Program-made: the position numbers and the translations under genes | Source: Lapillicoccus sp. | Lineage (GTDB): Bacteria > Actinomycetota > Actinomycetes > Actinomycetales > Dermatophilaceae | Length of the DNA: 61,044 nucleotides | NCBI RefSeq assembly: GCF_025353065.1 | Contig: NZ_JANXRJ010000155.1 | Span: forward strand, 1-61,044 | Direction of reading: 5' to 3' | Part shown: piece after piece, positions 7,662 to 15,178 of the stretch | How positions within the stretch are numbered: the first letter of the stretch is position 1 | Layout: each line of letters starts with the position of its first letter | Notes under the pieces: generated by a model | Database searches by the model: none | What the model saw: only the letters and a program-made list of their open reading frames with translations | Told to the model about the DNA's origin: nothing

Positions 7662-8759
7662 TCAGAGGGTGACGCCGACGAGGGTCGGCTCGGGCACCAG
7701 CCGGACCCCGAAGGCCGACTCGACGCCGTCGCGCACCTCGCGGGCCAGGTCGAGGACGTCGTCGGTGCTCGCCGTGCCGCGGTTGGTCACGGCGAGGGTG
7801 TGCTTCGTCGACAGGGCCGCCGGGCCGGGCAGGCCGTAGCCCCTGCCGAAGCCGGCGCGCTCGATGAGCCAGGCGGCGACCGTCTTGGTGCGCCCGTCCG
7901 GCTGGGTCCAGGACGGCGCCGTCACGTCGGCCCCCAACCGGTCGTGGACCCGCCGCTCGAGGTCGATGAAGCCGGCGTCGTCGAGGACCGGGTTGGTGAA
8001 GAACGACCCGCAGCTCCACGTGTCGTGGTCGGGCGCGGAGGCATCCGGACCGTCGAGCACCATCCCGCGCCGCCGCCGCTGGGCGAGCACCGCCTCGCGG
8101 GCGTCGGTGAGGGGGACGCGCGCCCCGACCTCGACGCCGAGCTGAGCGGCCAGGTCGGCATACGCCAGAGGCTCGCTCAGGTCGCCGACCCGCAGCTGGA
8201 AGACCACGTCCAGCACGACGTAGCGACCTCCCTTGCCGTCGCCGCTCTTGAAGCGCGAGTCCCGGTAGGCGAAGCCGCACTCCGGCCCGAAGACCGTCCG
8301 GACCTCCTGGCGCTGCCGGTCCCACACCCGCACCTGGGCGACCGTCTGGGACACCTCCTGGCCGTAGGCGCCGACGTTCTGGATCGGCGTCGCCCCGGTC
8401 GAGCCCGGTATGCCGGAGAGCGCCTCGATCCCGGCCCAGCCCTCCGCGACGGCCCGGGCCACGACCTCGTCCCACGGCTCGCCCGCGGCCACCCGGAGGT
8501 TGGCCCCGCCGCAGCTGTCGTCGGACTCGACGGCGACACCCGTGGTCGCGACGTGCACGACGGTCCCCGCGAAGCCCTCCTGCGCGACGACGAGGTTGGA
8601 CCCGCCGCCGAGGACGAGCAGGGCCTCGTCGGCGTCGTCGACCTCACGGATCGCGTCGACGAGCTCGTCGGTCGTCGTCACGGTGACCAGCCGGGCCGCG
8701 GGACCACCGACGTGCATCGTCGTCAGGGCGGCCAGCGCCACCTCGTGTCGGACGTCCAC
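7662..8759 (-). CDS. murB: UDP-N-acetylmuramate dehydrogenase
   Basis: MurB reduces UDP-GlcNAc-enolpyruvate to UDP-MurNAc with FAD and NADPH, the second committed step of peptidoglycan precursor synthesis. Motifs: GGGSNLVV (about residues 51-58) and GIPGSTGATPIQNVGAYGQEV for FAD, YRDSRFK near the substrate site, SCGSFFTNPV with the proton-donor serine, and the terminal glutamate in VPEPTLVG. The extra loop around YRDSRFK marks a type I MurB. GTG 8759 is chosen, 10 bases after the hadB stop codon, giving 365 residues; an upstream in-frame extension overlaps hadB and is not conserved. It is probably cotranscribed with hadAB. Confidence 0.95.
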   Translation of the reverse strand: MDVRHEVALAALTTMHVGGPAARLVTVTTTDELVDAIREVDDADEALLVLGGGSNLVVAQEGFAGTVVHVATTGVAVESDDSCGGANLRVAAGEPWDEVVARAVAEGWAGIEALSGIPGSTGATPIQNVGAYGQEVSQTVAQVRVWDRQRQEVRTVFGPECGFAYRDSRFKSGDGKGGRYVVLDVVFQLRVGDLSEPLAYADLAAQLGVEVGARVPLTDAREAVLAQRRRRGMVLDGPDASAPDHDTWSCGSFFTNPVLDDAGFIDLERRVHDRLGADVTAPSWTQPDGRTKTVAAWLIERAGFGRGYGLPGPAALSTKHTLAVTNRGTASTDDVLDLAREVRDGVESAFGVRLVPEPTLVGVTL

Positions 8760-8769
8760 GCAGGCCGCG

Positions 8770-9195
8770 TCAGTCGAGGCGGACGACGGCGAGCGCGCGG
8801 CCGAGGACCTTGTCCTCGCCGCACCGGGCGGTGAGCTCGACGGTGGCCGCATGCGACTCGGGGTCGAGCCTGGTGACGACCCCGGACACGACGACGTCGG
8901 CTCCTCCGTCGTAGGGCACGACGACCGGCTTGGTGAACCGGGTCGAGTAGGAGGTGACCCGTCCGGCGTCGCCGACCCACTCGGTGACGACGGTGACCGC
9001 CGACCCCATGGTGAACATCCCGTGGGCGATGACGTCGGGCAGGCCGACCCCCTTGGCGAAGCGCTCGTCCCAGTGGATCCGGTTGCGGTCGAGCGATGCC
9101 CCGGCGTACTGGACGAGGGTGGCCCGCTCGATGTGGATGGTCTTCGGTGGCAGCTCGTCGCCGACCGCGACGGAGGCGAGGGCAGGGACCGCCAT
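8770..9195 (-). CDS. hadB: MaoC-family (3R)-hydroxyacyl dehydratase subunit, HadB-like
   Basis: Catalytic hot-dog subunit of a (3R)-hydroxyacyl-ACP/CoA dehydratase, corresponding to mycobacterial HadB of the FAS-II system. The hydratase-2 signature is intact: RNRIHWDERFAKGVGLPDVIAHGMFTMG contains the catalytic Asp and His. The length of 141 residues matches HadB. ATG 9195 overlaps the hadA stop codon as TGATG, which indicates translational coupling; GTG 9198 is a possible alternative start. Outside mycolate producers this pair may act in ordinary fatty-acid elongation. Confidence 0.92.
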   Translation of the reverse strand: MAVPALASVAVGDELPPKTIHIERATLVQYAGASLDRNRIHWDERFAKGVGLPDVIAHGMFTMGSAVTVVTEWVGDAGRVTSYSTRFTKPVVVPYDGGADVVVSGVVTRLDPESHAATVELTARCGEDKVLGRALAVVRLD

Positions 9196-9656
9196 CACGC
9201 GTCCCCCCCGTCGTCCTCGGCGCCCCGGATGACCAGCGTCGAGGTCGCCGTGCAGACGAGCTCGTCGCCCACGGTGAGCTCACTGCGGGTGGTGACCATG
9301 GCGTTCCCCCCGGCCTGGCGCACCCGGTCGACGTGGAGCACGCCGACGACCTCGTCGCCGGCGGTCAGGGGCCGGTGGTGGACGAACTTCTGCTCGCCGT
9401 GGACGACCCGCGTGAAGTCGATGCCGGCCTCCGGGTCGGTGATGAGCTGGCCGTCGCACTGCTGCGCGATGAGCACCGCGAAGGTCGGCGGGGCGATGAC
9501 GTCGAGGTAGCCTGCGGCCCGCGCCGCGGCGCGGTCGACGTGCACCGGGTCGGTCGAGCCGACCGCCTCGGCGAACTCGCGGATCTTGGCCGATCCCACG
9601 GCATACGGAGCGGTGGGCGGGTAGCTGCGCCCGGCGAAATCTGCGTTGACCGGCAT
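9195..9656 (-). CDS. hadA: MaoC N-terminal-like dehydratase subunit, HadA-like
   Basis: Hot-dog fold protein of the FAS1-like dehydratase type that pairs with HadB and shapes the acyl-chain tunnel but lacks the catalytic Asp-His. Visible features: MPVNADFAGRSYPPTAPYAVGSAKIREFAEAVG, DPVHVDRAAARAAGYLDVIAPPTFAVL (the degenerate hydratase motif) and GEQKFVHHRPLTAGDEV. The 153 residues match the family. ATG 9656 is chosen because TAGGGT stands seven bases upstream, a leaderless promoter. The order rpmG-hadA-hadB-murB is a conserved actinobacterial arrangement; here an MFS gene separates rpmG from hadA. Confidence 0.92.
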   Translation of the reverse strand: MPVNADFAGRSYPPTAPYAVGSAKIREFAEAVGSTDPVHVDRAAARAAGYLDVIAPPTFAVLIAQQCDGQLITDPEAGIDFTRVVHGEQKFVHHRPLTAGDEVVGVLHVDRVRQAGGNAMVTTRSELTVGDELVCTATSTLVIRGAEDDGGDA

Positions 9657-9663
9657 GCTCGCC

Positions 9664-9724
9664 ACCCTAGTGCCCCAGTAGGACACGCCCCGTCGGGCAC
9701 GCCCTGTCGGGCACGCCATCAGGG
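9664..9724 (-). promoter_or_regulatory. hadA promoter and upstream tandem repeats
   Basis: TAGGGT (9664-9669, minus strand) is seven bases from the hadA ATG. Directly upstream are three tandem, near-identical units of about 14 bases, read on the plus strand as CACGCCCCGTCGGG (9684-9697), CACGCCCTGTCGGG (9698-9711) and CACGCCATCAGGG (9712-9724). They cover the -35 region and could be binding sites for a regulator of fatty-acid genes. The repeats are seen; the role is inferred. Confidence 0.5.
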
Positions 9725-9729
9725 CACCC

Positions 9730-11037
9730 TCACGGCGAGGCCGGGGCGGGGTGGGCCGTCCGGGTGTCGTAGCGCCAGAACGGCCGCACGATCAGGCCGG
9801 CGACGACGACCACGAGGATGCACGCGACGCCGCCGGCGACCCACGAGACCGTGGGATTGGTCAGCGCCGCCGTCGTGCCGGCCCGCACGTCGCCGAGGCG
9901 CGGACCGCCGGCGACCACGGCGATAAAAACACCCTGCATCCGGCCGCGCATCTCGTCGGGCGCGTAGGTCTGGAGGATGGTCTGCCGGTAGACCGCGCTG
10001 ACGAGGTCGAACGCCCCGGCGAGGGCCAGCAGCGCGACGACGAGCCACAGCTGGTGGGCCAGCCCGGAGAGGGCGACCGCCGCCCCCCAGCCGGCGATCG
10101 CGAAGACGAGGGCGCGGCCCTGACGGCGCACCCGGCCGATCCAGCCGCTGGAGAGGCCGGCCAGCACCGCACCGATGGCGATGGCGGCATACAGGGGGCC
10201 GACGTTGCCGCCGAAGCGGTCGTCGGCCACCGCCGGGAACAGCGAGCGGGGCATCGCCAGCACCATCGCGGTGATGTCGACGACGAAGCTCATCAGCAGC
10301 ACGGGACGCACGGCGATGAACCGCAGACCCTCGGCGACGGCGCGCATGTCGGCGCGCTGAGGAGCTCCCTGGGGCGGCAGGGACGGGAGCCGGAAGGCCG
10401 AGAAGAGCGCGGCGGTGAAGAGGATCGCGTCGATGGCGTAGGCGTAGGCGAACCCGTGGTCGAGCGAGACGAGGACCCCCGCGATGAGGGGGCCGACCAC
10501 CTGACCGACGTTGCCGACGGTGAAGTTGAGGGTGTTGGCCGAAGGGACGAGCTCGACGGGCACGATGCGCGGGATGATCGCGCCGCGGGCGGACGAGGCG
10601 ACCGCGAACATGCCCGACTGGACGACCACCAGGGCGAGGATGAGCCAGACGTTGCGCGCGTCGAGCAGCGTCTGGAGCAGCAGGGCGAGAGTGACCGCCC
10701 AGCCGCCGAGCGAGGACCAGAGGTAGAGCACACGGCGGTCGACGGCGTCGGCGATGGCCCCGCCGTAGAGCCCGAAGACGACGATCGGCAGCAGCCCGGC
10801 GAGGCCGACGTAGCCGACGTAGAGGCTGGAGCGGGTCAGCGCGTAGACCTGCACCGGGACGGCGACCTGGGTCAGCATCGAGCCGATGTAGGAGGTGCCC
10901 TGGCCGATGAGCAGCCGGCGGAACGGGGCGATGTGCAGGGGCCGCGTGTCGAGGGTCTGGCGGCCGAGGTGGCCACGCAGCCGGCTCAGGCTCCGGAGCT
11001 CGGCCGCCTGCTCGGGGACGTCGGCGGGGTCGCTCAC
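9730..11037 (-). CDS. MFS transporter, EntS-like exporter family
   Basis: A 12-helix major facilitator protein of the MFS_3/enterobactin-exporter-like group (435 residues from GTG 11037). Features: FRRLLIGQGTSYIGSMLTQVAVPVQVYALTRSS in helix 1, GLYGGAIADAVDRRVLYLWSSL (motif A between helices 2 and 3), then repeated hydrophobic helices and a short hydrophilic C-terminus. GTG 11037 fits a TACCCT -10 element and a GAAAG sequence; ATG 11076 would add 13 residues. It is inserted between rpmG and hadA on the same strand. The substrate is unknown; relatives export siderophores, drugs or amino acids. Confidence 0.85.
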   Translation of the reverse strand: MSDPADVPEQAAELRSLSRLRGHLGRQTLDTRPLHIAPFRRLLIGQGTSYIGSMLTQVAVPVQVYALTRSSLYVGYVGLAGLLPIVVFGLYGGAIADAVDRRVLYLWSSLGGWAVTLALLLQTLLDARNVWLILALVVVQSGMFAVASSARGAIIPRIVPVELVPSANTLNFTVGNVGQVVGPLIAGVLVSLDHGFAYAYAIDAILFTAALFSAFRLPSLPPQGAPQRADMRAVAEGLRFIAVRPVLLMSFVVDITAMVLAMPRSLFPAVADDRFGGNVGPLYAAIAIGAVLAGLSSGWIGRVRRQGRALVFAIAGWGAAVALSGLAHQLWLVVALLALAGAFDLVSAVYRQTILQTYAPDEMRGRMQGVFIAVVAGGPRLGDVRAGTTAALTNPTVSWVAGGVACILVVVVAGLIVRPFWRYDTRTAHPAPASP

Positions 11038-11084
11038 TCGCGGGATTCTTTCACGCGGTCCGGGAGGGTATGCCAACGACCGCC

Positions 11085-11100
11085 GCCCCGGGTGAGGGGC
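11085..11100. terminator. short hairpin downstream of rpmG
   Basis: GCCCC (11085-11089) and GGGGC (11096-11100) flank a six-base loop, 30 bases past the rpmG stop codon on the minus strand. It is a modest stem and may only attenuate read-through into the MFS gene. A GTATGCC copy lies next to it at 11068. Confidence 0.35.
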
Positions 11101-11130
11101 AACGGCCGTCGGGTGTGGTGCGAGCGGACC

Positions 11131-11301
11131 TCAGCGGGTCTCGCGGTGCTCCGTCTGCTTGCCGCAGTTGGGGCAGAACTTCGCCAGCTCCAACCGGTCG
11201 GGGTTGTTGCGGCGGTTCTTCTTGGTGATGTAGTTGCGGTTCTTGCAGTCCACGCACGCCATGGTGATCTTGGGGCGGACGTCGGCGCTCTTGCTGGCCA
11301 C
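11131..11301 (-). CDS. rpmG: 50S ribosomal protein L33 (zinc-binding form)
   Basis: bL33 is a small protein near the ribosomal E site. The 56-residue product reads [20 protein letters not shown]..., then [29 protein letters not shown]. The two CxxC pairs (CVDC, CPNC) make a zinc ribbon, so this is the C+ paralogue that is replaced by a zinc-free form under zinc starvation in many actinobacteria. GTG 11301 is the start, with an AGG motif seven bases upstream. It follows tRNA-Thr and tRNA-Met on the same strand, as usual. Confidence 0.96.
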   Translation of the reverse strand: MASKSADVRPKITMACVDCKNRNYITKKNRRNNPDRLELAKFCPNCGKQTEHRETR

Positions 11302-11444
11302 GGGACAACCTGCTCTCGATGTGCTGTATCAGGGGGGTGCTGCTTCAGGAACGTCATGGGCGCGATGGTCGAGCGAGCGGACCACGAGACGCGACACGCC
11401 AGCCTACGCGAGGGGCGGTGGCTTCGAGAAATCGGCACCTGTCG

Positions 11445-11518
11445 TAGCGGGAGCGGGGCTCGATCCCGCGACCTCACGATTATGAGTCGTGCGCTCTAAC
11501 CAGCTGAGCTACCCCGCC
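11445..11518 (-). tRNA. trnM: tRNA-Met (anticodon CAT, elongator type)
   Basis: A 74-base cloverleaf on the minus strand. Acceptor GGCGGGG pairs with TCCCGCT, the D stem is GCTC/GAGC, and the anticodon stem CACGA/TCGTG holds loop CTCATAA with anticodon CAT. G-U pairs stand at both ends of the acceptor. The terminal G-U is common in actinobacterial elongator tRNA-Met and distinguishes it from initiator tRNA, which has an unpaired C1-A72 and GGG/CCC in the anticodon stem. Confidence 0.93.
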
Positions 11519-11569
11519 CTGGAAGACCACGGCGCACCGCCCGTTGCGGGGCTGGTGAGCCGGGACCAG

Positions 11570-11642
11570 AGCCCCAATAGGGAATCGAACCCTAGACCTT
11601 TTCCTTACCATGGAAACGCTCTGCCGTCTGAGCTATTGGGGC
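11570..11642 (-). tRNA. trnT: tRNA-Thr (anticodon GGT)
   Basis: A 73-base cloverleaf on the minus strand. Acceptor GCCCCAA/TTGGGGC, D stem GCTC/GAGC, anticodon stem TTTCC/GGAAA with loop ATGGTAA (anticodon GGT), and T arm CTAGGGTTCGATTCCCTA. It is the first gene of the tRNA-Thr, tRNA-Met, rpmG series. No CCA is encoded. Confidence 0.95.
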
Positions 11643-11751
11643 GCCGGGAGGGGGGTCAGACCCGCCCGGTCGTGCGTCCGAGAGACTACACGAGCCGGTC
11701 GGCCGGATCTAATCGGTATGCCGTGTCGGCGCCATCGCGCGTGGCCCCAGA

Positions 11752-13011
11752 TCACGCGCCGTGGCCCGCCGCAGCACGGACGACTCCGGCGACGAACGAG
11801 GTCGTCTCCCCGAGGCTCGGCAGGAGCACCGCCTGATAGGCGTGGTAGGTGTCGGGCTTGCCGTCCCAGACGAGGTGGGACGGGTGGTTCGTGACGTCGA
11901 GCTCGTGGTGCCAGGAGCCGCGGACGGGGTCGACGAAGACGTCCTCGACGTGCTGCCGCCAGACGTCGAACCAGGTGCGGTAACCGCTCTCACCCGTGAC
12001 GAGCGCGAGCGTCCACGCGGTGGCCAGCCCCTCCGCCGCGACCCAGTGGAGCCGGGTGCGCACGACCGGCGTCGCGTCGAAGTCGGCGGTGTAGACGAAA
12101 CCCGGCGCCCCGTCGACGTCCCAGCCGTCCGCGACGGCGCGGTCGAAGAGGGCGACCGCGTCGCTGAGCAGCCAGGCGGGCGCTGCGTCGCCGTGGGCGG
12201 TCCGAACGTGCAGGGCGAGCCGGGCCCACTCCAGCAGGTGGCCGATGGTCACGCCGTAGGGGCGGAACTTGTCGGCCGGGTGGTCGCGGTTGTAGTCCAG
12301 CAGCGCCTGCCACTGCGTGTCGTAGTGCTCGGGCAGGCGGTAGCCGTTGCCGCGGGCGAACTCGTGGACGACGCGGGTGACGATGCTCGTGGCCCGATCG
12401 AGCAGCACCGCGTCGCCGGTGACGTCGTGCGCGGCGAGCAGCGCCTCGACGGTGTGCAGGTTGGCGTTGACCCCCCGGTAGGGGTCGCGGGTGGCGAAGG
12501 CGCGGTCCCAGGTGTCGGCCGCCAGGCCGTCCTCCTCGAGCCAGAACCGGTCGGCGAAGACGGCCAACGCGTCGTCGAGCAGCGCCCGGGCGCCGGGGTG
12601 ACCGGCCGCGGTGGCACTCGCTGCGGCGAGCACCACGAAGGCGTGGGCGTAGGCCTGCTTCGAGTCGTCCGCGGGCCGTGAGGTGCCGTCCGGCGCCGTC
12701 TCGACCGCGGCATACCACCCGCCGTGCTCGTCGTCGTGGAGCCGGCCGGTCAGCGCCGCGACGCCGTGGTCGACGAGCGCGAGCGAGGCGCTGTCGCCGC
12801 GCAGGGCGGCCAGGGCCAGGACGTGGGTCATCCGGCAGGTCACCCAGAGCTCGACCGGGCGCCCCAGCTGTGGCACCCCGTCGTCGTCCAGCCACGCGAA
12901 GCCGCCGTCGGGGTGGACCGCGTGCTTGGTGAAGTCGAGCAGCGAGCTGGTCTGGGACTCGAGCCAGGCGCGTTCCTCGTCGCTGAGGGCTCTGGCGGCA
13001 GCATCGGGCAT
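11752..13011 (-). CDS. AGE family sugar epimerase/isomerase
   Basis: N-acylglucosamine 2-epimerase superfamily enzyme with an (alpha/alpha)6-barrel fold; relatives isomerise mannose/fructose (mannose isomerase, YihS) or epimerise GlcNAc. The 419-residue product contains RPVELWVTCRMTHVLALAAL, HDDEHGGWYAAV, DSKQAYAHAFVVLAAA, the catalytic His-Glu in GVTIGHLLEWARL and the second catalytic His in DTYHAYQAVLLP, which fit the isomerase branch. ATG 13011 has TAGGTT six bases upstream (13018-13023), which suggests a leaderless mRNA. A perfect 12-base palindrome GTCCGGCCGGAC (13026-13037) lies just upstream. The exact sugar is not deducible. Confidence 0.88.
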   Translation of the reverse strand: MPDAAARALSDEERAWLESQTSSLLDFTKHAVHPDGGFAWLDDDGVPQLGRPVELWVTCRMTHVLALAALRGDSASLALVDHGVAALTGRLHDDEHGGWYAAVETAPDGTSRPADDSKQAYAHAFVVLAAASATAAGHPGARALLDDALAVFADRFWLEEDGLAADTWDRAFATRDPYRGVNANLHTVEALLAAHDVTGDAVLLDRATSIVTRVVHEFARGNGYRLPEHYDTQWQALLDYNRDHPADKFRPYGVTIGHLLEWARLALHVRTAHGDAAPAWLLSDAVALFDRAVADGWDVDGAPGFVYTADFDATPVVRTRLHWVAAEGLATAWTLALVTGESGYRTWFDVWRQHVEDVFVDPVRGSWHHELDVTNHPSHLVWDGKPDTYHAYQAVLLPSLGETTSFVAGVVRAAAGHGA

Positions 13012-13074
13012 GGGATCAACCTACTGTCCGGCCGGACGGGCGGCCCGCTCGCCGCGCTCCGTCCGCCGCCCCGC

Positions 13075-14433
13075 TCACCGCGCTCCGGGTCCGACCGGGT
13101 GGAAGCCGTCCCCCGGCCAGGGCGTCGGTCCCAGGGGCATGGTCGGGGTCGGTGCAGCGCTCGGCGTGGTCGGAGGGCTCGGGGCGCTCGGCGGGCTCGT
13201 GGGGACGGCCGTTGGCGTTGGGGTGGCCGTCGGGGTCGGTGTGGGGACGACCCCCGTGACGACCGTGGGCGGGGTCGTGGGCCATGGCGCGTCGGGGCGG
13301 GGTGAGCCGTAGGAACCGTGGAAGGGCAACGCGGTCATCGGCCCGAAAGCGCTTCCCGTGGCGCGGTACTGGTAGAGCGTCGAGGTGTCCCCGGTGGTGG
13401 TGGTGGAGTAGACCTCGAGCGAGGGGAAGTCCCCCCGGGTCCCGCTGACGCTCATGGGAGCGCCGTTCGTGCCGGGGTCGATGATCATGTCACCGTTCAC
13501 CGACCAGCCGAGGTCGCCGGTCCCGGCCAGGGCGAACGGGTCGGTGGCTTCGTAACCGATCGCGATCCTGCCGTCGTCGGCCTGGTAGACACCGACAGAG
13601 GGTGTCCCGACGGCGACGTCCGTGGGACCGAGCGCCTGAGTCATGAGGTCGGTGGAGTCCGAGGGGTTCTGCCGGGCGACGACGATGCCGTTGTCGCAGT
13701 CGACGTAGAGCGTGACCCGACTCGCGTCGGGCGCGGCGTGGGGGTCGAAGTCGCGGTTGTCCCCGAGGTTCATGCTGTCGAGGTTGAAGACCGACTCGCC
13801 GGGGATGAACAGGTTGACCCGCACGACGCCGACCCCGGGCCGCGGCGTGATGGGGAAGGTCTTGATCACCGAGCTCATCCCCTGGTACTTGGCCTGCTGG
13901 GTCGTGGGATCGAGCATCGCCGCGGTCGTCGCGTCGTTCGCCGTGACCGGCGGGTGGCCGACCGCGGCCGTGAAGGCCGCCACCTGGGCAGCCGTGAGCC
14001 CGGCCACCGGGCTGGGCGGCTGCGGTGAGGGGCCGCCGTCGGGCAGCATCGGTCCCCCGACGAGGTTGAGCGGGGGAGGGTTTCGCGAGGGAGGACTCAG
14101 CGGCGCGGAGGTCGCGACGACCGGTCGGGTGCGGACCGGCGGTGCGGACGTCGCCGGCCCACCGGCACTGGCCGTGCGCTGCTGCCGGGCCTGCTGTCGC
14201 AGGATCTCCGAGGTGCTCCGCAGTCGCGCGGCGGCCGCGGCCACGGCGCGCTCCAGGCAGCGTCCCGCGACGGCCGCAGCATCGGCGTCGCCGCCGACCC
14301 AGCCGGCCGTGAGGATCACCAGGGACGTCCGGACGTTGTCGTCGATCTGGGCCAGCTCGGCCGCATGACCGTCCAGCCGGGAGGCGCTGGCGTCGAGCGC
14401 CTCCGGGTCGGCGCCCTTGCTGAAGATGGCCAT
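13075..14433 (-). CDS. WXG100-like N-terminal domain fused to unknown secreted-type region
   Basis: A 452-residue protein of unknown role. The N-terminal 90 residues form two predicted helices around a W-x-G turn (LDASASRLDGHAAEL... ILTAGWVGGDADAAAV... RCLERAVAAAAARL), as in WXG100/ESX proteins. A Pro/Ser-rich linker follows, then a 230-residue globular part (TPRPGVGVVRVNLFIPGESV, TLYVDCDNGIVVARQNPS, VGVYQADDGRIAIGYEATDPFAL) that I do not recognise as a named family. The C-terminus is a Thr/Pro tail. There is no signal peptide, so export by a type VII-like route is possible, but no ESX machinery is seen here. ATG 14433 has AAGGA five bases upstream. Confidence 0.6.
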   Translation of the reverse strand: MAIFSKGADPEALDASASRLDGHAAELAQIDDNVRTSLVILTAGWVGGDADAAAVAGRCLERAVAAAAARLRSTSEILRQQARQQRTASAGGPATSAPPVRTRPVVATSAPLSPPSRNPPPLNLVGGPMLPDGGPSPQPPSPVAGLTAAQVAAFTAAVGHPPVTANDATTAAMLDPTTQQAKYQGMSSVIKTFPITPRPGVGVVRVNLFIPGESVFNLDSMNLGDNRDFDPHAAPDASRVTLYVDCDNGIVVARQNPSDSTDLMTQALGPTDVAVGTPSVGVYQADDGRIAIGYEATDPFALAGTGDLGWSVNGDMIIDPGTNGAPMSVSGTRGDFPSLEVYSTTTTGDTSTLYQYRATGSAFGPMTALPFHGSYGSPRPDAPWPTTPPTVVTGVVPTPTPTATPTPTAVPTSPPSAPSPPTTPSAAPTPTMPLGPTPWPGDGFHPVGPGAR

Positions 14434-14516
14434 CGCGGTCCTTGTCGTGTGGAGAGGCAGCACGATCGGTGCCCGGTCCGTTGCTCGTCATCGTACGAGC
14501 GGGTCGGCGTCCGGGG

Positions 14517-14538
14517 CGATGGGGAGGACTCCCCGTCG
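14517..14538. terminator. hairpin after lutC
   Basis: CGATGGGGAG (14517-14526) and CTCCCCGTCG (14529-14538) pair at nine of ten positions around a two-base loop, just past the lutC stop codon on the minus strand. This probably ends the large lactate/glycolate operon before the WXG-like gene. Confidence 0.55.
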
Positions 14539-14542
14539 CGGC

Positions 14543-15178
14543 CTACCCCACCACCACGACGACGAGGGTGCGCGGCCCGTGGACGCCCTCGACCCGGTCG
14601 AGCTCGATGTCGCTGGTGGCGCTGGGCCCGCTGATCCAGGTCAGCGGCCGGGTGGGGTCGGCGACTCCCAGCAGAGCCACGGCAGCGGTGACGCCGGCGA
14701 CGACCTGGTCCGTGCGGACCACGCAGACGTGACGGTCGGGGACCAGGCTGAGGGCGCGACGGCCCTGGCCGGCTCCGTGGTCGAGGACGATGGTCCCGGT
14801 CGTCGCGATCCCCACGCTCGCCGTCGTCACGACGGCGTCGATGCGGTCGAGGTCGGACGCCGAGAGCGCCTCGTCGGAGACGCTGAGGCAACCCTCCGGC
14901 ATACCCAGCATGGACGCAGGAAAGCCCTCTGGCACAAGGACACTCGCGCTGGCCCCGAGCCCGTCGCGGACCGCGTCGGCGACCCGGTCGGGCGCGCACC
15001 GGACGACCTCCGCGCGGTAGTCGGCGACCCGCTCGACGAAGAGCTCCACGAGCGCCTCCCCCGTCGGTGGCGGCACCGGCGCGGGGTCGGCCGGGGCCGG
15101 CTCCGCGTGGCCGGCTCGCGTGGCCGGCGGCCCGAGGGCGGACCGGACCCGCGCGAGGATCTCGTCCCGGGCGCTCAC
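14543..15178 (-). CDS. lutC: L-lactate utilisation protein LutC (LUD domain)
   Basis: LUD-domain protein of the LutABC iron-sulfur lactate dehydrogenase complex, which oxidises L-lactate to pyruvate. The 211 residues include VSARDEILARVRSAL, the conserved DAVVTTASVGIATTGTIVLDHG (typical LutC A-x-T-G-T-I/V core) and RALSLVPDRHVCVVRTDQVV. The C-terminal GPSATSDIELDRVEGVHGPRTL is the family ending. GTG 15178 overlaps the lutB stop codon as GTGA. It is the last gene of the operon. Confidence 0.93.
   Translation of the reverse strand: MSARDEILARVRSALGPPATRAGHAEPAPADPAPVPPPTGEALVELFVERVADYRAEVVRCAPDRVADAVRDGLGASASVLVPEGFPASMLGMPEGCLSVSDEALSASDLDRIDAVVTTASVGIATTGTIVLDHGAGQGRRALSLVPDRHVCVVRTDQVVAGVTAAVALLGVADPTRPLTWISGPSATSDIELDRVEGVHGPRTLVVVVVG

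Noticed and set aside
11445-11518. Possible degenerate tRNA because the acceptor has two G-U pairs
   Set aside because: The G1-U72 pair is usual for elongator tRNA-Met in actinobacteria and all other stems and the CAT anticodon are intact.
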